Shown: positions 17,429 through 26,576, counted from the first letter of the stretch. The stretch: 64,000 nucleotides of DNA from an uncultured Dysgonomonas sp. (GCA_900556485.1 USOX01000012.1:24506-88505); one strand, 5' to 3'. The notes: generated by a model from the sequence alone, not told the origin. A program made the numbers and translations.

Positions 17429-19126
17429 ATGCAATACACTTTTTTCGATTTTATGCTGTTCCTCGGCTCCATGGGATTGTTCTTGTATGGGATGAAAACA
17501 ATGAGCGAAGGACTCCAGAAACTGGCCGGAGACAAACTTAGAAACATACTTACAGCGATGACCAAAAATCGCGTAACGGCCGTACTGACCGGTGTCTTTA
17601 TCACAGCAATTATCCAATCCTCGAGTGCCACAACCGTTATGGTTGTCAGCTTTGTCAACGCAGGATTACTCACTCTCACACAATCAATTAGTGTTATATT
17701 AGGTGCCAACATCGGGACAACGCTCACAGCATGGATAATCTCCATATTCGGATTCAAAGTAGATATATCCCTCTTTGTACTCCCGATAATGGCTATAGCA
17801 ATACCATTAGTCTTCTCAAAAAGGAGTTCGCGCAAATCTTTAGGTGAGTTCATCTTCGGATTTGCTCTTTTGTTTATGGGGCTGGCAAGCCTCAAAGCAA
17901 ATGTCCCAGATCTGGCGCAAAATCCGGACATGCTGCAGTTTGTAACCAATTATACCGACATGGGATTTGGCTCCATCATCCTCTTTTTCTTTATAGGAGC
18001 CATACTCACAGTAGTTGTACAATCATCGAGCGCCACCATGGCAATCACCCTCATAATGTGCGCACAAGGATGGATCACTTTCGAAATAGGAGCTGCAATG
18101 GTTTTGGGCGAGAATCTGGGTACAACACTCACTGCCAACATAGCAGCACTCACCGCCAACACATCGGCAAGGCGGGCAGCACTCTCCCACTTCATCTTCA
18201 ATATGTTTGGCGTAATGTGGGTATTAGCTGTATTTTATCCTTTTGCCAATGGAGTATCGTCATTCGTAGACAGTGTTGCAAGTGGAGACCAGCAAATAAT
18301 GATTTCATTCAAATTGTCGGCTTTCCATACCTGCTATAATATTTGTAACACATTCATATTCGTATGGTTTGTCGGGTTCCTCGAAAAAGTGGTTACCAAA
18401 CTTATTCCTAAAAAAGAGGAAGAGGAAGAATTCCGCCTCAAATTCATCCAGACAGGACTACTCTCCATATCCGAATTATCGATATTAGAGGCACGACAGG
18501 AAATAAACTTATATGCAGAACGTATTCAGAAGATGTTCTTTATGGTAAAAGAATTACTCTACGAGAAAAACGATTCTAACTTCAATAAGACATTTAGCCG
18601 GATTGAGAAATACGAAGACATAAGTGATAGCATGGAGCTGGAAATAGCTAACTACCTCAACAAAGCATCGGAAGGCCGTTTAAGCTCGGAAGGGAAAAAT
18701 GAAATACGGAATATGCTTCGCGAAATAACTGAGATAGAAAGCATTGGCGATTCTTGCTTCAATATAGCAAAATCAATAAAGAGAAAAAAAGATGCAAATG
18801 TAGATTTCATAGAAGCCCAATATGCAAACATCGAGCAAATGTTCGACCTTCTGTCTTCGTCGTTTACATATATGCAGCGGATACTGGAAAAACAGGAACC
18901 ACAAAAGAAAAATATAACACAGGTTTTTGAACTGGAAGATGATATCAACAATTTCCGCACACAACTGAAACTCAAAAATATTATAGACATAGACAACAAA
19001 GAATACGGATACGATCTTGGTGTCTTTTACATGGACATAATAGGAGATTGCGAAAAACTTGGCGATTACATTATAAACGTAGTGGAAGCTTATACAGAGC
19101 AAAAAGAAAAATACAAGTTAATATAA
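17429..19126 (+). CDS. Na/phosphate cotransporter with C-terminal PhoU-like domain
   Basis: 565 aa in the inner membrane. The N-terminal half (about 1-320) carries the two inverted Na/Pi repeats, each with the signature QSSSAT (about 63-68 and about 196-202) in glycine-rich hydrophobic helices. The C-terminal part (about 340-560) is a soluble, helical, charged PhoU-like domain with heptad-like segments (FSRIEKYEDISDSMELEIANYL; IESIGDSCFNIAKSI). The family (NptA, YjbB) moves phosphate with sodium, and the bacterial PhoU-fused form is often considered an exporter or a homeostatic valve. It has its own promoter and terminator. Copies of a structured non-coding element lie on both sides of it. 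Confidence 0.92.
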   Translation: MQYTFFDFMLFLGSMGLFLYGMKTMSEGLQKLAGDKLRNILTAMTKNRVTAVLTGVFITAIIQSSSATTVMVVSFVNAGLLTLTQSISVILGANIGTTLTAWIISIFGFKVDISLFVLPIMAIAIPLVFSKRSSRKSLGEFIFGFALLFMGLASLKANVPDLAQNPDMLQFVTNYTDMGFGSIILFFFIGAILTVVVQSSSATMAITLIMCAQGWITFEIGAAMVLGENLGTTLTANIAALTANTSARRAALSHFIFNMFGVMWVLAVFYPFANGVSSFVDSVASGDQQIMISFKLSAFHTCYNICNTFIFVWFVGFLEKVVTKLIPKKEEEEEFRLKFIQTGLLSISELSILEARQEINLYAERIQKMFFMVKELLYEKNDSNFNKTFSRIEKYEDISDSMELEIANYLNKASEGRLSSEGKNEIRNMLREITEIESIGDSCFNIAKSIKRKKDANVDFIEAQYANIEQMFDLLSSSFTYMQRILEKQEPQKKNITQVFELEDDINNFRTQLKLKNIIDIDNKEYGYDLGVFYMDIIGDCEKLGDYIINVVEAYTEQKEKYKLI

Positions 19127-19159
19127 CCACTCCCCAATTATAAGCAGCTATAAACGAGA

Positions 19160-19200
19160 CTCTCCCCTGAAATAATAAATTTTCAGGGGAGAGTTATTTT
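19160..19200 (+). terminator. Intrinsic terminator of the Na/Pi cotransporter gene
   Basis: CTCTCCCCTGAAA and TTTCAGGGGAGAG form a perfect 13-bp stem followed by TTATTTTAT, 34 bp after the stop. Confidence 0.85.
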
Positions 19201-19304
19201 ATACAATCATTTACTTCTTTATCGGCATTACTTAATTGCAGAAATTTTCGATAATAGAAAAAGTTAATAGTAATAATATTACTACAATTAATTAAACTAT
19301 TCTA

Positions 19305-19312
19305 TAACTTTG
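19305..19312 (+). promoter_or_regulatory. -7 promoter element ahead of the second structured element
   Basis: TAACTTTG fits TAnnTTTG. No gene begins for the next 760 bp, so this promoter most likely drives the non-coding element at 19346 or a long ecotin leader. Confidence 0.5.
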
Positions 19313-19345
19313 CTGTTTAAAAGAAGAGAAGTTCGTAAAATTTAA

Positions 19346-19425
19346 GGGCTGCCTCCGGGTGAAATTTGTAAACAATGCAAGTCTGTTATCACAACAGATA
19401 AAAATAAAAAAAATGGAGACAGCCG
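19346..19425 (+). ncRNA. Structured non-coding element, copy 2 (downstream of Na/Pi cotransporter)
   Basis: The outer helix GGCTGCCTCC (19347-19356) pairs with GGAGACAGCC (19415-19424) with one C-A mismatch. The apical hairpin CTGTTATCACAACAG is identical to that of copy 1. The third base pair of the outer helix is C-G here and U-A in copy 1, a compensatory change that argues for selection on pairing. A promoter element sits about 35 bp upstream, which favours a plus-strand RNA. I do not recognise a known RNA family. Confidence 0.5.
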
Positions 19426-20080
19426 TTAAATCTTTTATATCCTAAATAATGCGAAACAAAATAAGGGATATAGTATATAAGTTTATTTTATACAAAACAA
19501 AGAAAGCCTCTGGATTCCCAGAAGATTATAATTAAAAAAAACAATCCATAATATCATTGTACACTTGGTAGCTTTGTATTTGTATAAATATCGTTTACTC
19601 ATTATCTGGGTACAAATTAAAAGATTATCTCCCAAAAAGATGCGAACATATAAGACTTTATAATTTAAGTTTTGCATATCTAATCTTTATTCACAATACA
19701 CAAAATATCACATTCAGCACACAACAGAGTATACGAACACAAAACTGCATTTTGTGTCATTTTACAGAATAAAAAACCATCACAATATGACACAAACAGA
19801 TAAATACAGTCTAAATTTAAGAAGTAGCTACAAGCAGAACTGACATCCTTTTCTTACAAAATCATCAGAATAGTTCCGTTTACCTGATCAGTTGAATATT
19901 AAATAAAAAAATACAATATAAAATACTTATTTACAAATACATACTACATTACTACGAATAAAAAGTACAATCAGCATTAAACGTTTTAACAAAAGTTGCG
20001 TCTATATTATCAGAAAACGAAAACAAATAGATAACATAAGGCGTTTATTTACAAAAATACCAATAATAAAAATTGACAAA
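19426..20080. other. Long AT-rich non-coding gap before ecotin
   Basis: About 650 bp without a credible gene. It includes ATATCC/GGATAT pairing near 19438-19471, a TCTGG/CCAGA hairpin near 19509-19522, and GAGTATACGAACACAAAA at 19727-19744, which matches a block in the gap upstream of the cotransporter (16985) with one difference. The shared blocks make both gaps diverged copies of one non-coding element. No clear ecotin promoter was identified. Confidence 0.35.
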
Positions 20081-20572
20081 ATGAAAACTATTACAAAATT
20101 CTTACTGATTGCAGTAACAATGCTTTCTTTTACCGGACTAGCTAACGCTCAGGATTTCAATCCGGCACAAGATAGAGAGAAGATGCTGGCTCCATTCCCT
20201 AAAGCTGAAGAAGGAATGGTAAGATATGTGATTTATCTGGATAAGCACGAAGACGAATCGTTGTATAAAGTAGAAATTGTACCGGGCAAAGTGATGAGTG
20301 TAGATTGCAACCATCATTCACTAATGGGTAAACTGGAAGAAAAAGACCTTCAGGGATGGGGTTATACTTACTATAACTTTACCAGCAACGGACAAACCCG
20401 TTCTACAATGATGGCATGTAACAAGCCAAACGAAGAAAAATTTGTTCAGAGTATGGGCTTGATGGTTAGATATAATAGCAAACTGCCTATCGTAGTTTAT
20501 GCACCTAAAGGTTACGAAATTAAATACCGAGTATGGTATGCAGGCGCATTGCAGGCATCGCCGGTTCTCTAA
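20081..20572 (+). CDS. eco: Ecotin, periplasmic serine protease inhibitor
   Basis: 163 aa with a Sec signal peptide (MKTITKFLLIAVTMLSFTGLANAQ) and a mature domain of about 139 residues, as in classic ecotin. The reactive loop STMMACN is preserved, with Met in the P1 position as in the Escherichia coli protein. The second-site region YNSKLPIVVYAPKGYEIKYRVW near the C-terminus is strongly conserved. The Cys in CNHHS and the one in MMACN should form the loop-stabilising disulfide. It dimerises and blocks trypsin-, chymotrypsin- and elastase-like enzymes, so it should protect the cell envelope from host digestive or neutrophil proteases. Single gene, own terminator. Confidence 0.95.
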   Translation: MKTITKFLLIAVTMLSFTGLANAQDFNPAQDREKMLAPFPKAEEGMVRYVIYLDKHEDESLYKVEIVPGKVMSVDCNHHSLMGKLEEKDLQGWGYTYYNFTSNGQTRSTMMACNKPNEEKFVQSMGLMVRYNSKLPIVVYAPKGYEIKYRVWYAGALQASPVL

Positions 20573-20597
20573 TTGAACTAAAACATAAAAAACAGAT

Positions 20598-20634
20598 GAG
20601 AGAGGGGGAGGATTTATTTCACCTCCTCTCTTTT
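20598..20634 (+). terminator. Intrinsic terminator of ecotin gene
   Basis: A GAGAGAGGGGGAGG / CCTCCTCTC stem followed by TTTTGTTT, 26 bp after the stop codon. Confidence 0.75.
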
Positions 20635-20721
20635 GTTTGAATACTGTTTTGAGAAATAGGTACCTCTACTTAAAACAATATTAATGATAGGCTAAAATTT
20701 TTATTTCTAAAAAATAACATC

Positions 20722-20765
20722 TACTTTTGGGTACACAAAATAGAACGTATTTTAATATTAAAAGC
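20722..20765 (+). promoter_or_regulatory. Promoter and palindromic operator candidate of the yefM-yoeB-like pair
   Basis: TACTTTTG (20722-20729) fits the -7 consensus. A perfect 14-bp palindrome TTTTAATATTAAAA (20750-20763) ends 2 bp before the antitoxin start codon, in the place expected for autoregulatory binding by antitoxin or complex. Binding is inference. Confidence 0.45.
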
Positions 20766-21014
20766 ATGAAAATAGTAACAGCAAGACAATTTAGAAGTAA
20801 CCAGAAAGCAGTTCTGGATATGGTTGATGAAGGCGAACAAATTGTAGTAAAAAGGAGTAACAAAGCCTATCTGATAGTACCAATCACCGAAAGTGACAGA
20901 ATATTTTCGAATCCGCAAATGGAGCAAAGGATCGAAGAGTCTATAGCACAGATAGAAAAGGGAGAGGTTACGAAAATAAATAAAGATGATATCTCAACAT
21001 TTTTGGGCATTTGA
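20766..21014 (+). CDS. Type II antitoxin, Phd/YefM family
   Basis: 82 aa from ATG 20766; an earlier in-frame ATG at 20727 lies inside the promoter and is rejected. The N-terminal half (KIVTARQFRSNQKAVLDMVDEGEQIVVKR) matches the Phd/YefM DNA-binding dimer fold, with TARQFRSN and the xxIVVKRSNKAYLIVPI strand typical of the family. The C-terminal tail (about 50-82) is acidic and probably wraps the toxin. It should repress its own promoter and neutralise the toxin encoded 25 bp downstream. Confidence 0.88.
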   Translation: MKIVTARQFRSNQKAVLDMVDEGEQIVVKRSNKAYLIVPITESDRIFSNPQMEQRIEESIAQIEKGEVTKINKDDISTFLGI

Positions 21015-21039
21015 GACTATTCTTAAATAAAAACAACTT

Positions 21040-21348
21040 ATGAAAAGTGCAGACAACCCTATAAAAAATAAATTATATACTTTAGTCTTTACTAAAAACG
21101 CACTTGAGGATATTGAAGCGCATAAAAAAGCCGAAAAAAAACCTATACTAAGGAAAATAGCCAAACTTCTGGAAGAACTAACAGAACATCCTCAGACGGG
21201 AACAGGCAAACCAGGGCTTTTAAAATATGATTTAGCAGAATGTTGGTCGCGCAGAATAAACGACAAACACCGTTTGATATATTCTATTAAAGATGAAAGC
21301 ATTGAGGTCATAAGCGCATTTACCTCCGGAGATTATAATGACAAGTAA
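21040..21348 (+). CDS. Txe/YoeB family toxin, possibly catalytically defective
   Basis: 102 aa. The RelE-fold core matches YoeB: LVFTKNALEDIEAHKKAEKK, KIAKLLEELTEHP, GTGKPGLLKYDL, CWSRRINDKHRLIYSI. YoeB cleaves mRNA in the ribosomal A site. In the E. coli enzyme the catalytic residues include Glu46 (KPEPL), Arg65 (HRLVY) and the C-terminal His83 (YHY). Here the Arg is present (KHRLIY), but the Glu position is Gly (KPGLL) and the C-terminus reads SGDYNDK without His. The toxin may therefore be weakened or inactive, or use other residues. About 10-15 extra residues precede the usual start. Followed by a strong terminator. Confidence 0.85.
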   Translation: MKSADNPIKNKLYTLVFTKNALEDIEAHKKAEKKPILRKIAKLLEELTEHPQTGTGKPGLLKYDLAECWSRRINDKHRLIYSIKDESIEVISAFTSGDYNDK

Positions 21349-21376
21349 AAGCAGGATTTTCACCGATAAATAATAG

Positions 21377-21414
21377 AAAAGGGATGGTAGCAACACACAC
21401 TACCATCCCTTTTT
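21377..21414. terminator. Bidirectional terminator between toxin and TonB receptor genes
   Basis: AAAAGGGATGGTAG and CTACCATCCCTTTTT form a perfect stem with A and T runs on both sides. Confidence 0.85.
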
Positions 21415-21486
21415 CGATTAACTATGAAAAACTAATCAATATTGCTTGTATTGGCTAATGTCAATATTTATCAAGCCTTATTGTAT

Positions 21487-23706
21487 TTAAAATTTATATT
21501 TCATACCAAACTCCACTGTAAACGGACGGATATAAGTCCCCGACAAGATTGCTCCATCCATCTTCTCCGCATCTTCCTTTGTATAAAGGTCTGCACCAGA
21601 AATAGTACCTTTAGCTCCGCGTTGATTCAGCAGATTTACAACAGTTGCATTAAATTCCAGATTTTTTCCTAATGAATAATTAGCTCCTGCAAATGTTTCC
21701 CAACGTCCTTTAAAATTCAATGAGTTAGTCAGGTTAGCATATTCCTTACTGAAATAACGTGCACTTGCCCAAACTCTTAAATCTTTCCATTGATAACTAG
21801 GGTCTATTTCTATCAATACTTTAGATACCCCTGTTACATAGTTATCATTGAAGTTATAATCAACAGATTCCCCTGTGTTGAAATTTACAGTTCCCGAATA
21901 GTTTTTATATTTAGGAGTTTGGAATGTAAATAAGAAATGCAAATTGAAATTTTTAAACGGAGTGGCAACTACATCGGTAGTCCAGCCTATTGTTTCGATA
22001 TCATACGAAGCCAATGCACGCTCAACTGCCCCCGATGCACTGGAGAAATTCACTGTAGAACGATATTCATCGCGTTTGATATATGTAGCTTTCGATACTA
22101 AACTTATCAGAGGGTGATTAAAGAATACACCAAATCCGGCTCCGGGTATTTTAGACTTTTTGATATTAGGTTCATTTCCAGCCGAGTAATTTTCCAGATG
22201 ACCTGCTTGCTCATTATATGTAACTTCACCTAACAATCCAAAACTTTTTGTCATCTTATAAACACCATTTATCATAAAAGCTTTATTGAACCAATCTTTA
22301 TCTATATCAGTTTTCTTATTTGACAGATATGGTATATTTGCATCTATATCAGCATTATTTATATAATCTCCTCTTAAGTTTTGATATTCGAAACGTGCAC
22401 CCAGATTCAATGTCAATACATCTGCGATATCCCATTTATCGGTAAGGAATATAGCCGTCTTATTTTCCGATCCATTATGATATTCATTGATTGCGCCATA
22501 AACTTCTGTACCGCTGATTACTTTCGGATTAGCTTCTACTGTCTGTGAATACAAAGCACCTTCTGTCGTAAATTTATCAATATCGTAAAGCCATTGATTC
22601 AAACCTATTTTCCATTCATGGTTGCCCGATTTCTTGCCAACTTCAAACAAGCTTGTCAAAGATTTGATTGGGGCTTTCTTAGATGCCAAAGCCATTACTC
22701 CTTGTGCAGCAATAGTTTTAGTTTCGCCATTTTCGGTATAAGTATGATCATTGATACCTGTCATAATAGGTAGATAAAGGCCAGATTTAGCTGAATGAAG
22801 ACGTACAATATAATTGAAATTCAATCCATTATCAAACTTATTTTTCCCGATAAAATCTAATGTATGCGAACGCGAACCATAATCGTCTAAAGCATCGCGT
22901 TCAACAATATCCCCGGTCTTTGCATCTCTTACTCTAAACTTCTGACCAGTCAGATAGCTGTCGCTACCAATCTTGAAGCCATCTAATTCGTCAACCGAAC
23001 CATCCAGATTATATTTATATGGAGCATACTGCTGCATAGTCATCGACTTCGAATCAGCATATTTATAAAAAGCCGATATGGAACCGCTACCACCATTAAA
23101 TTTATAATCTTGTGTAAGAGCTATTTTATACAACTGTGTCTGATCATTATAATATCGGTCTATATCATTCTTATTCACTTTATATGTACCCGGATCGTAA
23201 TTTACGAAAGCACCAACCGAATATTTCAGTCCTTTCTGATTAGCAGGGCCGCTTATATTCGCAGTTCCATTCAATAGTCCGAAGTGATTCGAATTTAGCC
23301 CTACATTTCCTCCAAACTTATCAGTACCCAGATTATCATATGTACCTACCGAGAAACCAACATCACCAATATTAATAGCAGTCTGTCCTAAGTCCAACAA
23401 CTTCACGCCATTAGTCATAGCATCCATACGCCACGATTTGAATGGCATCTCAGGCCAGAAGAAATACACAACAGGCAGATCATTCTCGAGTACAGTAGTT
23501 CCTCCCACACTGGCAGGTAAGCCGATATTTACATTTCGTGGCCCTGCATTAGCCGAAGCTGCATTAAGCATCACATTACGGTCACTTTTTTGTTCTGCTG
23601 TTACCACTTTCGCTGTATCACGTTTGGCTGCATCCTGAGCATTAGCAGTAACGCCCAGTGTAGTAAATGCCAGTAGTAAGCTTATATTTTTGATTAACTT
23701 TTTCAT
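21487..23706 (-). CDS. TonB-dependent receptor-like outer membrane protein
   Basis: 739 aa with a Sec signal peptide (MKKLIKNISLLLAFTTLGVTANAQ). The N-terminal region (about 40-150) looks like a plug domain (NVNIGLPASVGGTTVLENDLPVVYFFWPEMPFKSWRMD; GDVGFSVGTYDNLGTDKFGG). The remainder is a long series of amphipathic strands ending in FTVEFGMKYKF, a C-terminal aromatic beta signal. There is no carboxypeptidase-regulatory extension. It lies 125 bp after the GH3 glycosidase gene on the same strand, so the two probably form an operon that imports and processes a glycoside. No SusD partner is present, which sets it apart from a standard polysaccharide utilisation locus. Confidence 0.85.
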   Translation of the reverse strand: MKKLIKNISLLLAFTTLGVTANAQDAAKRDTAKVVTAEQKSDRNVMLNAASANAGPRNVNIGLPASVGGTTVLENDLPVVYFFWPEMPFKSWRMDAMTNGVKLLDLGQTAINIGDVGFSVGTYDNLGTDKFGGNVGLNSNHFGLLNGTANISGPANQKGLKYSVGAFVNYDPGTYKVNKNDIDRYYNDQTQLYKIALTQDYKFNGGSGSISAFYKYADSKSMTMQQYAPYKYNLDGSVDELDGFKIGSDSYLTGQKFRVRDAKTGDIVERDALDDYGSRSHTLDFIGKNKFDNGLNFNYIVRLHSAKSGLYLPIMTGINDHTYTENGETKTIAAQGVMALASKKAPIKSLTSLFEVGKKSGNHEWKIGLNQWLYDIDKFTTEGALYSQTVEANPKVISGTEVYGAINEYHNGSENKTAIFLTDKWDIADVLTLNLGARFEYQNLRGDYINNADIDANIPYLSNKKTDIDKDWFNKAFMINGVYKMTKSFGLLGEVTYNEQAGHLENYSAGNEPNIKKSKIPGAGFGVFFNHPLISLVSKATYIKRDEYRSTVNFSSASGAVERALASYDIETIGWTTDVVATPFKNFNLHFLFTFQTPKYKNYSGTVNFNTGESVDYNFNDNYVTGVSKVLIEIDPSYQWKDLRVWASARYFSKEYANLTNSLNFKGRWETFAGANYSLGKNLEFNATVVNLLNQRGAKGTISGADLYTKEDAEKMDGAILSGTYIRPFTVEFGMKYKF

Positions 23707-23756
23707 AGTTTTTTGTTTTAGTTTTTTAGTTTACGAGTTGTTAGAGTTCTAGTTTA

Positions 23757-23831
23757 CTAGCTTTTGTGGCGTTGTACCAATTGCACATTGGCTAATTTCC
23801 GCATCGCCACATTGGCTAATCTGCTAATTTG
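23757..23831. repeat. Imperfect palindromic repeat (TTGGCTAAT family) between GH3 and receptor genes
   Basis: The segments ccaattgcacattggctaat and cacattggctaatctgctaat repeat a unit also seen, as a longer inverted repeat, at 29115-29204. It lies inside the presumed GH3-receptor operon. Confidence 0.5.
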
Positions 23832-26162
23832 CTAATTCTTCACCCCATATTTTGCTGTACGGGCATCTTTAATCACACCTTTCCAGTTAAGCCCATATGC
23901 AAAATCATAAACATTACCTTCTGTGTCTTTATGGCATTCCATATCAAAAGGCATATCTTCTTTTTGTTTTTCTACAGCCGACATACTTGCAGGCATCTGC
24001 ATCGGAAGCAAACCCGAAGGTTCGAATTTACCGGAGATAATATCCATTATTGGCTGTTCACCAACCGAGAAACGAACCAAAATACCATCCACCTTATCTT
24101 CGAATTCATTGAATACCATTCCACGAGATACATTAGCAACTACAATCACCGGTTTGTCTCCCATCATAGCTCTTGTGTTCAATACCGAACGTAAGTCCAT
24201 TGTATTGGAAGCTGTAACAGTTTTTCCTTTGTAAGAGCGGTCTGTTATTGTTGGATCTACCACAGGGTCTCCTGCTGCAATACTATGCTCGCGGGCATCT
24301 GTAGCTGTATATGTTCCATACTGAAGAGAGATAGGCACATATCCGTTTCCTCCGGCTTTACGGTCATCTATATCGTATCCGCCACCATCGTTATTAGTAT
24401 AAGGGCCTGAGATAAATACAATTGCAAAGTCTGCTTTTGCCGGATCGTCAGTTACATTATAGTATTTTTTTACCATTTCCTCATTAGCAGCTTTTTGTAA
24501 GCTTTGTTTCGACCAGTTACCCCACCAATCTTTTACCGATGGTGTATAAACTTCAGGAATGTAAACAGTCTTACGTTCTTTGATAGGCATTACATTTCCT
24601 TTGTTTTTCAGCATAACTACTGACTTCAATTGTGTAGTATAACCTTCCTGCATAAATTCAGGATTTCCTACAACTTTTGCTGTCTCTTGCGGATCCAGAT
24701 ATGGATTTTCGAACAAGCCTAAGCGAAAAATATTCCTCAACAAACGAACAGCCGATTGCTCGAAACGATTTCGCATAAACTTCTTACCATGCTCTTTTGC
24801 ACCCATATTGTAAGCTTCGATTACTGGCCCCATTTCGTTGTTTCCTCCAAACTGATCCATACCTGCCATCAATGCTATATAATGTCTTTCGGCTACAGTT
24901 TTATCTTCTACACCCCAAGGTTTTCCGGCAAAATCGCCCGGAGTTGCACCTTCGTTACCTGTTATCAGCCAGTCGGTACATACTACGCCATCGTAGCCAT
25001 ATTTTTCTCTCAGCAAGTCTGTTACTATATATTTGCTGAAACCGTTCGCTAAATTGGTTCCGTCTTTTGCCTGATTGTAAGAGATAGTATAGTAAGGCAT
25101 TACAGCCGAAGCCATACCTGTTTTTCCATCCAGTTTGAAAGCACCTTCGGTAAAAGGTTTCAAATGTGTTTCAAAATTATTTCCCGGATAAACCGCAAAC
25201 TTACCAAATGCCCAGTGACCATCGCGCCCACCTTCTTCAGGTCCACCGCTTGGCCAGTGTTTTACCATAGCATTCACACTCTTATAACCCCAGCCGTCAG
25301 CAATCTCATCTTTACCTGTCGAAGTCTGGAATCCGTCGATATAAGCACGAGCCATATCTGTAGCCAAAGCAGGGCTTTCGCCAAATGTCATGCTCGAACG
25401 ATACCAGCGAGGCTCTGTAGCTAAATCGATCTGAGGAGATAGAGCTGTACCAATACCCAAAGCACGGTATTCTATAGCTGCAATCTCTCCAAAACGCTTT
25501 ACTAATGCCGGATCGAATGTAGCAGCCATACCAAGCCCGTCGGGCCACAATGATATTTCGCCACCTGCTCCGGCATTAAACTCTGCAACAGTCGATCCTG
25601 TCACTTGACCCGAATGACGAGGATCGGAACTGTTATTTGCAGGGATACCCAAACCAACACTTTCTACCCAAGCCTGTAATTCGTTATTCCATCTGGCAGC
25701 TACTTCCGGACTTTTTACACCTACCAATAATACATGGCGGAGGTTATCGTCCTTCAGAAATACTTTTTGTGCATCCGACAAATCCCATGGATTAGCTCCA
25801 CTTTGCGAAAATGGCTTTCCATTATATGTACCGGCGGCAAAGCCGAATTCATTTGCCGGAACGGCCTGATGTCCGCTATATAGCATCAGTCCTGCTATTT
25901 GCTCTACAGTCATTTTACTAGCCAGGTCTTTGGCACGTTCATCTATAGGCAAACGCCAGTCTTCATATTTATCTAATTTTCCGTTTTTGTTCAGGTCTTT
26001 GAACTTAAGACCATTTACTGTCAGTATTTTAATACCCGAAGAAGGGGAATACCCTAGGGTTGCTCCGTTGCTGTTTTCAACAACTACATAGTTCTTTGCT
26101 CCTTGCGAAAAAGCAAGGTTGGCGGCTACAAATGCCAGAATGAATAAAAATGCTTTTTTCAT
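23832..26162 (-). CDS. Glycoside hydrolase family 3 (beta-glucosidase-like), secreted
   Basis: 776 aa from ATG 26162, which begins a signal peptide (MKKAFLFILAFVAANLAFSQ). The frame is open 63 codons further upstream, but that stretch covers the divergent promoter region. The N-terminal TIM-like barrel (about 40-400) has the GH3 landmarks: RAKDLASKMTVEQIAGLML, GTALSPQIDLATEPRW, KHWPSGGPEEGGRDGH, and YGYDGVVCTDW with the Asp nucleophile (about 405). The alpha/beta sandwich follows (VMLKNKGNVMPIKERKTVYIPE; PVIVVANVSRGMVFNEFE), and the protein ends with the typical domain. It hydrolyses terminal beta-linked sugars in the periplasm or outside; the exact glycoside is unknown. First gene of an operon with the TonB receptor. 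Confidence 0.93.
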   Translation of the reverse strand: MKKAFLFILAFVAANLAFSQGAKNYVVVENSNGATLGYSPSSGIKILTVNGLKFKDLNKNGKLDKYEDWRLPIDERAKDLASKMTVEQIAGLMLYSGHQAVPANEFGFAAGTYNGKPFSQSGANPWDLSDAQKVFLKDDNLRHVLLVGVKSPEVAARWNNELQAWVESVGLGIPANNSSDPRHSGQVTGSTVAEFNAGAGGEISLWPDGLGMAATFDPALVKRFGEIAAIEYRALGIGTALSPQIDLATEPRWYRSSMTFGESPALATDMARAYIDGFQTSTGKDEIADGWGYKSVNAMVKHWPSGGPEEGGRDGHWAFGKFAVYPGNNFETHLKPFTEGAFKLDGKTGMASAVMPYYTISYNQAKDGTNLANGFSKYIVTDLLREKYGYDGVVCTDWLITGNEGATPGDFAGKPWGVEDKTVAERHYIALMAGMDQFGGNNEMGPVIEAYNMGAKEHGKKFMRNRFEQSAVRLLRNIFRLGLFENPYLDPQETAKVVGNPEFMQEGYTTQLKSVVMLKNKGNVMPIKERKTVYIPEVYTPSVKDWWGNWSKQSLQKAANEEMVKKYYNVTDDPAKADFAIVFISGPYTNNDGGGYDIDDRKAGGNGYVPISLQYGTYTATDAREHSIAAGDPVVDPTITDRSYKGKTVTASNTMDLRSVLNTRAMMGDKPVIVVANVSRGMVFNEFEDKVDGILVRFSVGEQPIMDIISGKFEPSGLLPMQMPASMSAVEKQKEDMPFDMECHKDTEGNVYDFAYGLNWKGVIKDARTAKYGVKN

Positions 26163-26330
26163 AAAATATCTGTTAACTAATGATATGATCTTGAAGTGTA
26201 TAAGGATCGACATCCTTTTAGAAGCTCCGCCTACCTTTTCTGTGCCTGGCCATGACACGAAGTGTAGTTGGCGTGTATCTTTCATCTTGATTCGCAAAAA
26301 GTATTTCACGAATGATTTCCTCAAAATTAC

Positions 26331-26370
26331 TTGCGTCACAAAAACGCACACAAGCGTCTCTATGACGCAA
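26331..26370. promoter_or_regulatory. Inverted repeat, candidate operator in the GH3 / NrtR divergent region
   Basis: TTGCGTCA (26331-26338) and TGACGCAA (26363-26370) are exact complements, 24 bp apart, in the 414-bp region between the divergent GH3 and NrtR-type genes. This is where an NrtR-family repressor would be expected to bind; the assignment is positional inference. Nothing else was recognised in the gap apart from the promoter at 26550. Confidence 0.4.
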
Positions 26371-26549
26371 ATGTAATATTTATTAATTTATATGACCAAA
26401 CATTTTAAGGAAAAACAATTTCAGCACACAGCCGAACCAACACATAACAACCTGTACAAAAACACATTAACCCAAATCATGTTTTAAAACATAAAAAATA
26501 AAAAGAAGTTAAAATGCCGTAATAATTCAAATTTTCGATCTGACTTCGT

Positions 26550-26557
26550 TAATTTTG
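26550..26557 (+). promoter_or_regulatory. -7 promoter element of the NrtR-type regulator
   Basis: TAATTTTG fits TAnnTTTG, only 20 bp before the start codon at 26577, giving a very short leader. Confidence 0.55.
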
Positions 26558-26576
26558 GGGTGCTCAAAAGAATGAA

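Noticed and set aside
26163..26351. 63-residue N-terminal extension of the GH3 protein
   Set aside because: The extension would precede a clear signal peptide and covers the divergent promoter and operator region, so ATG 26162 is the better start.
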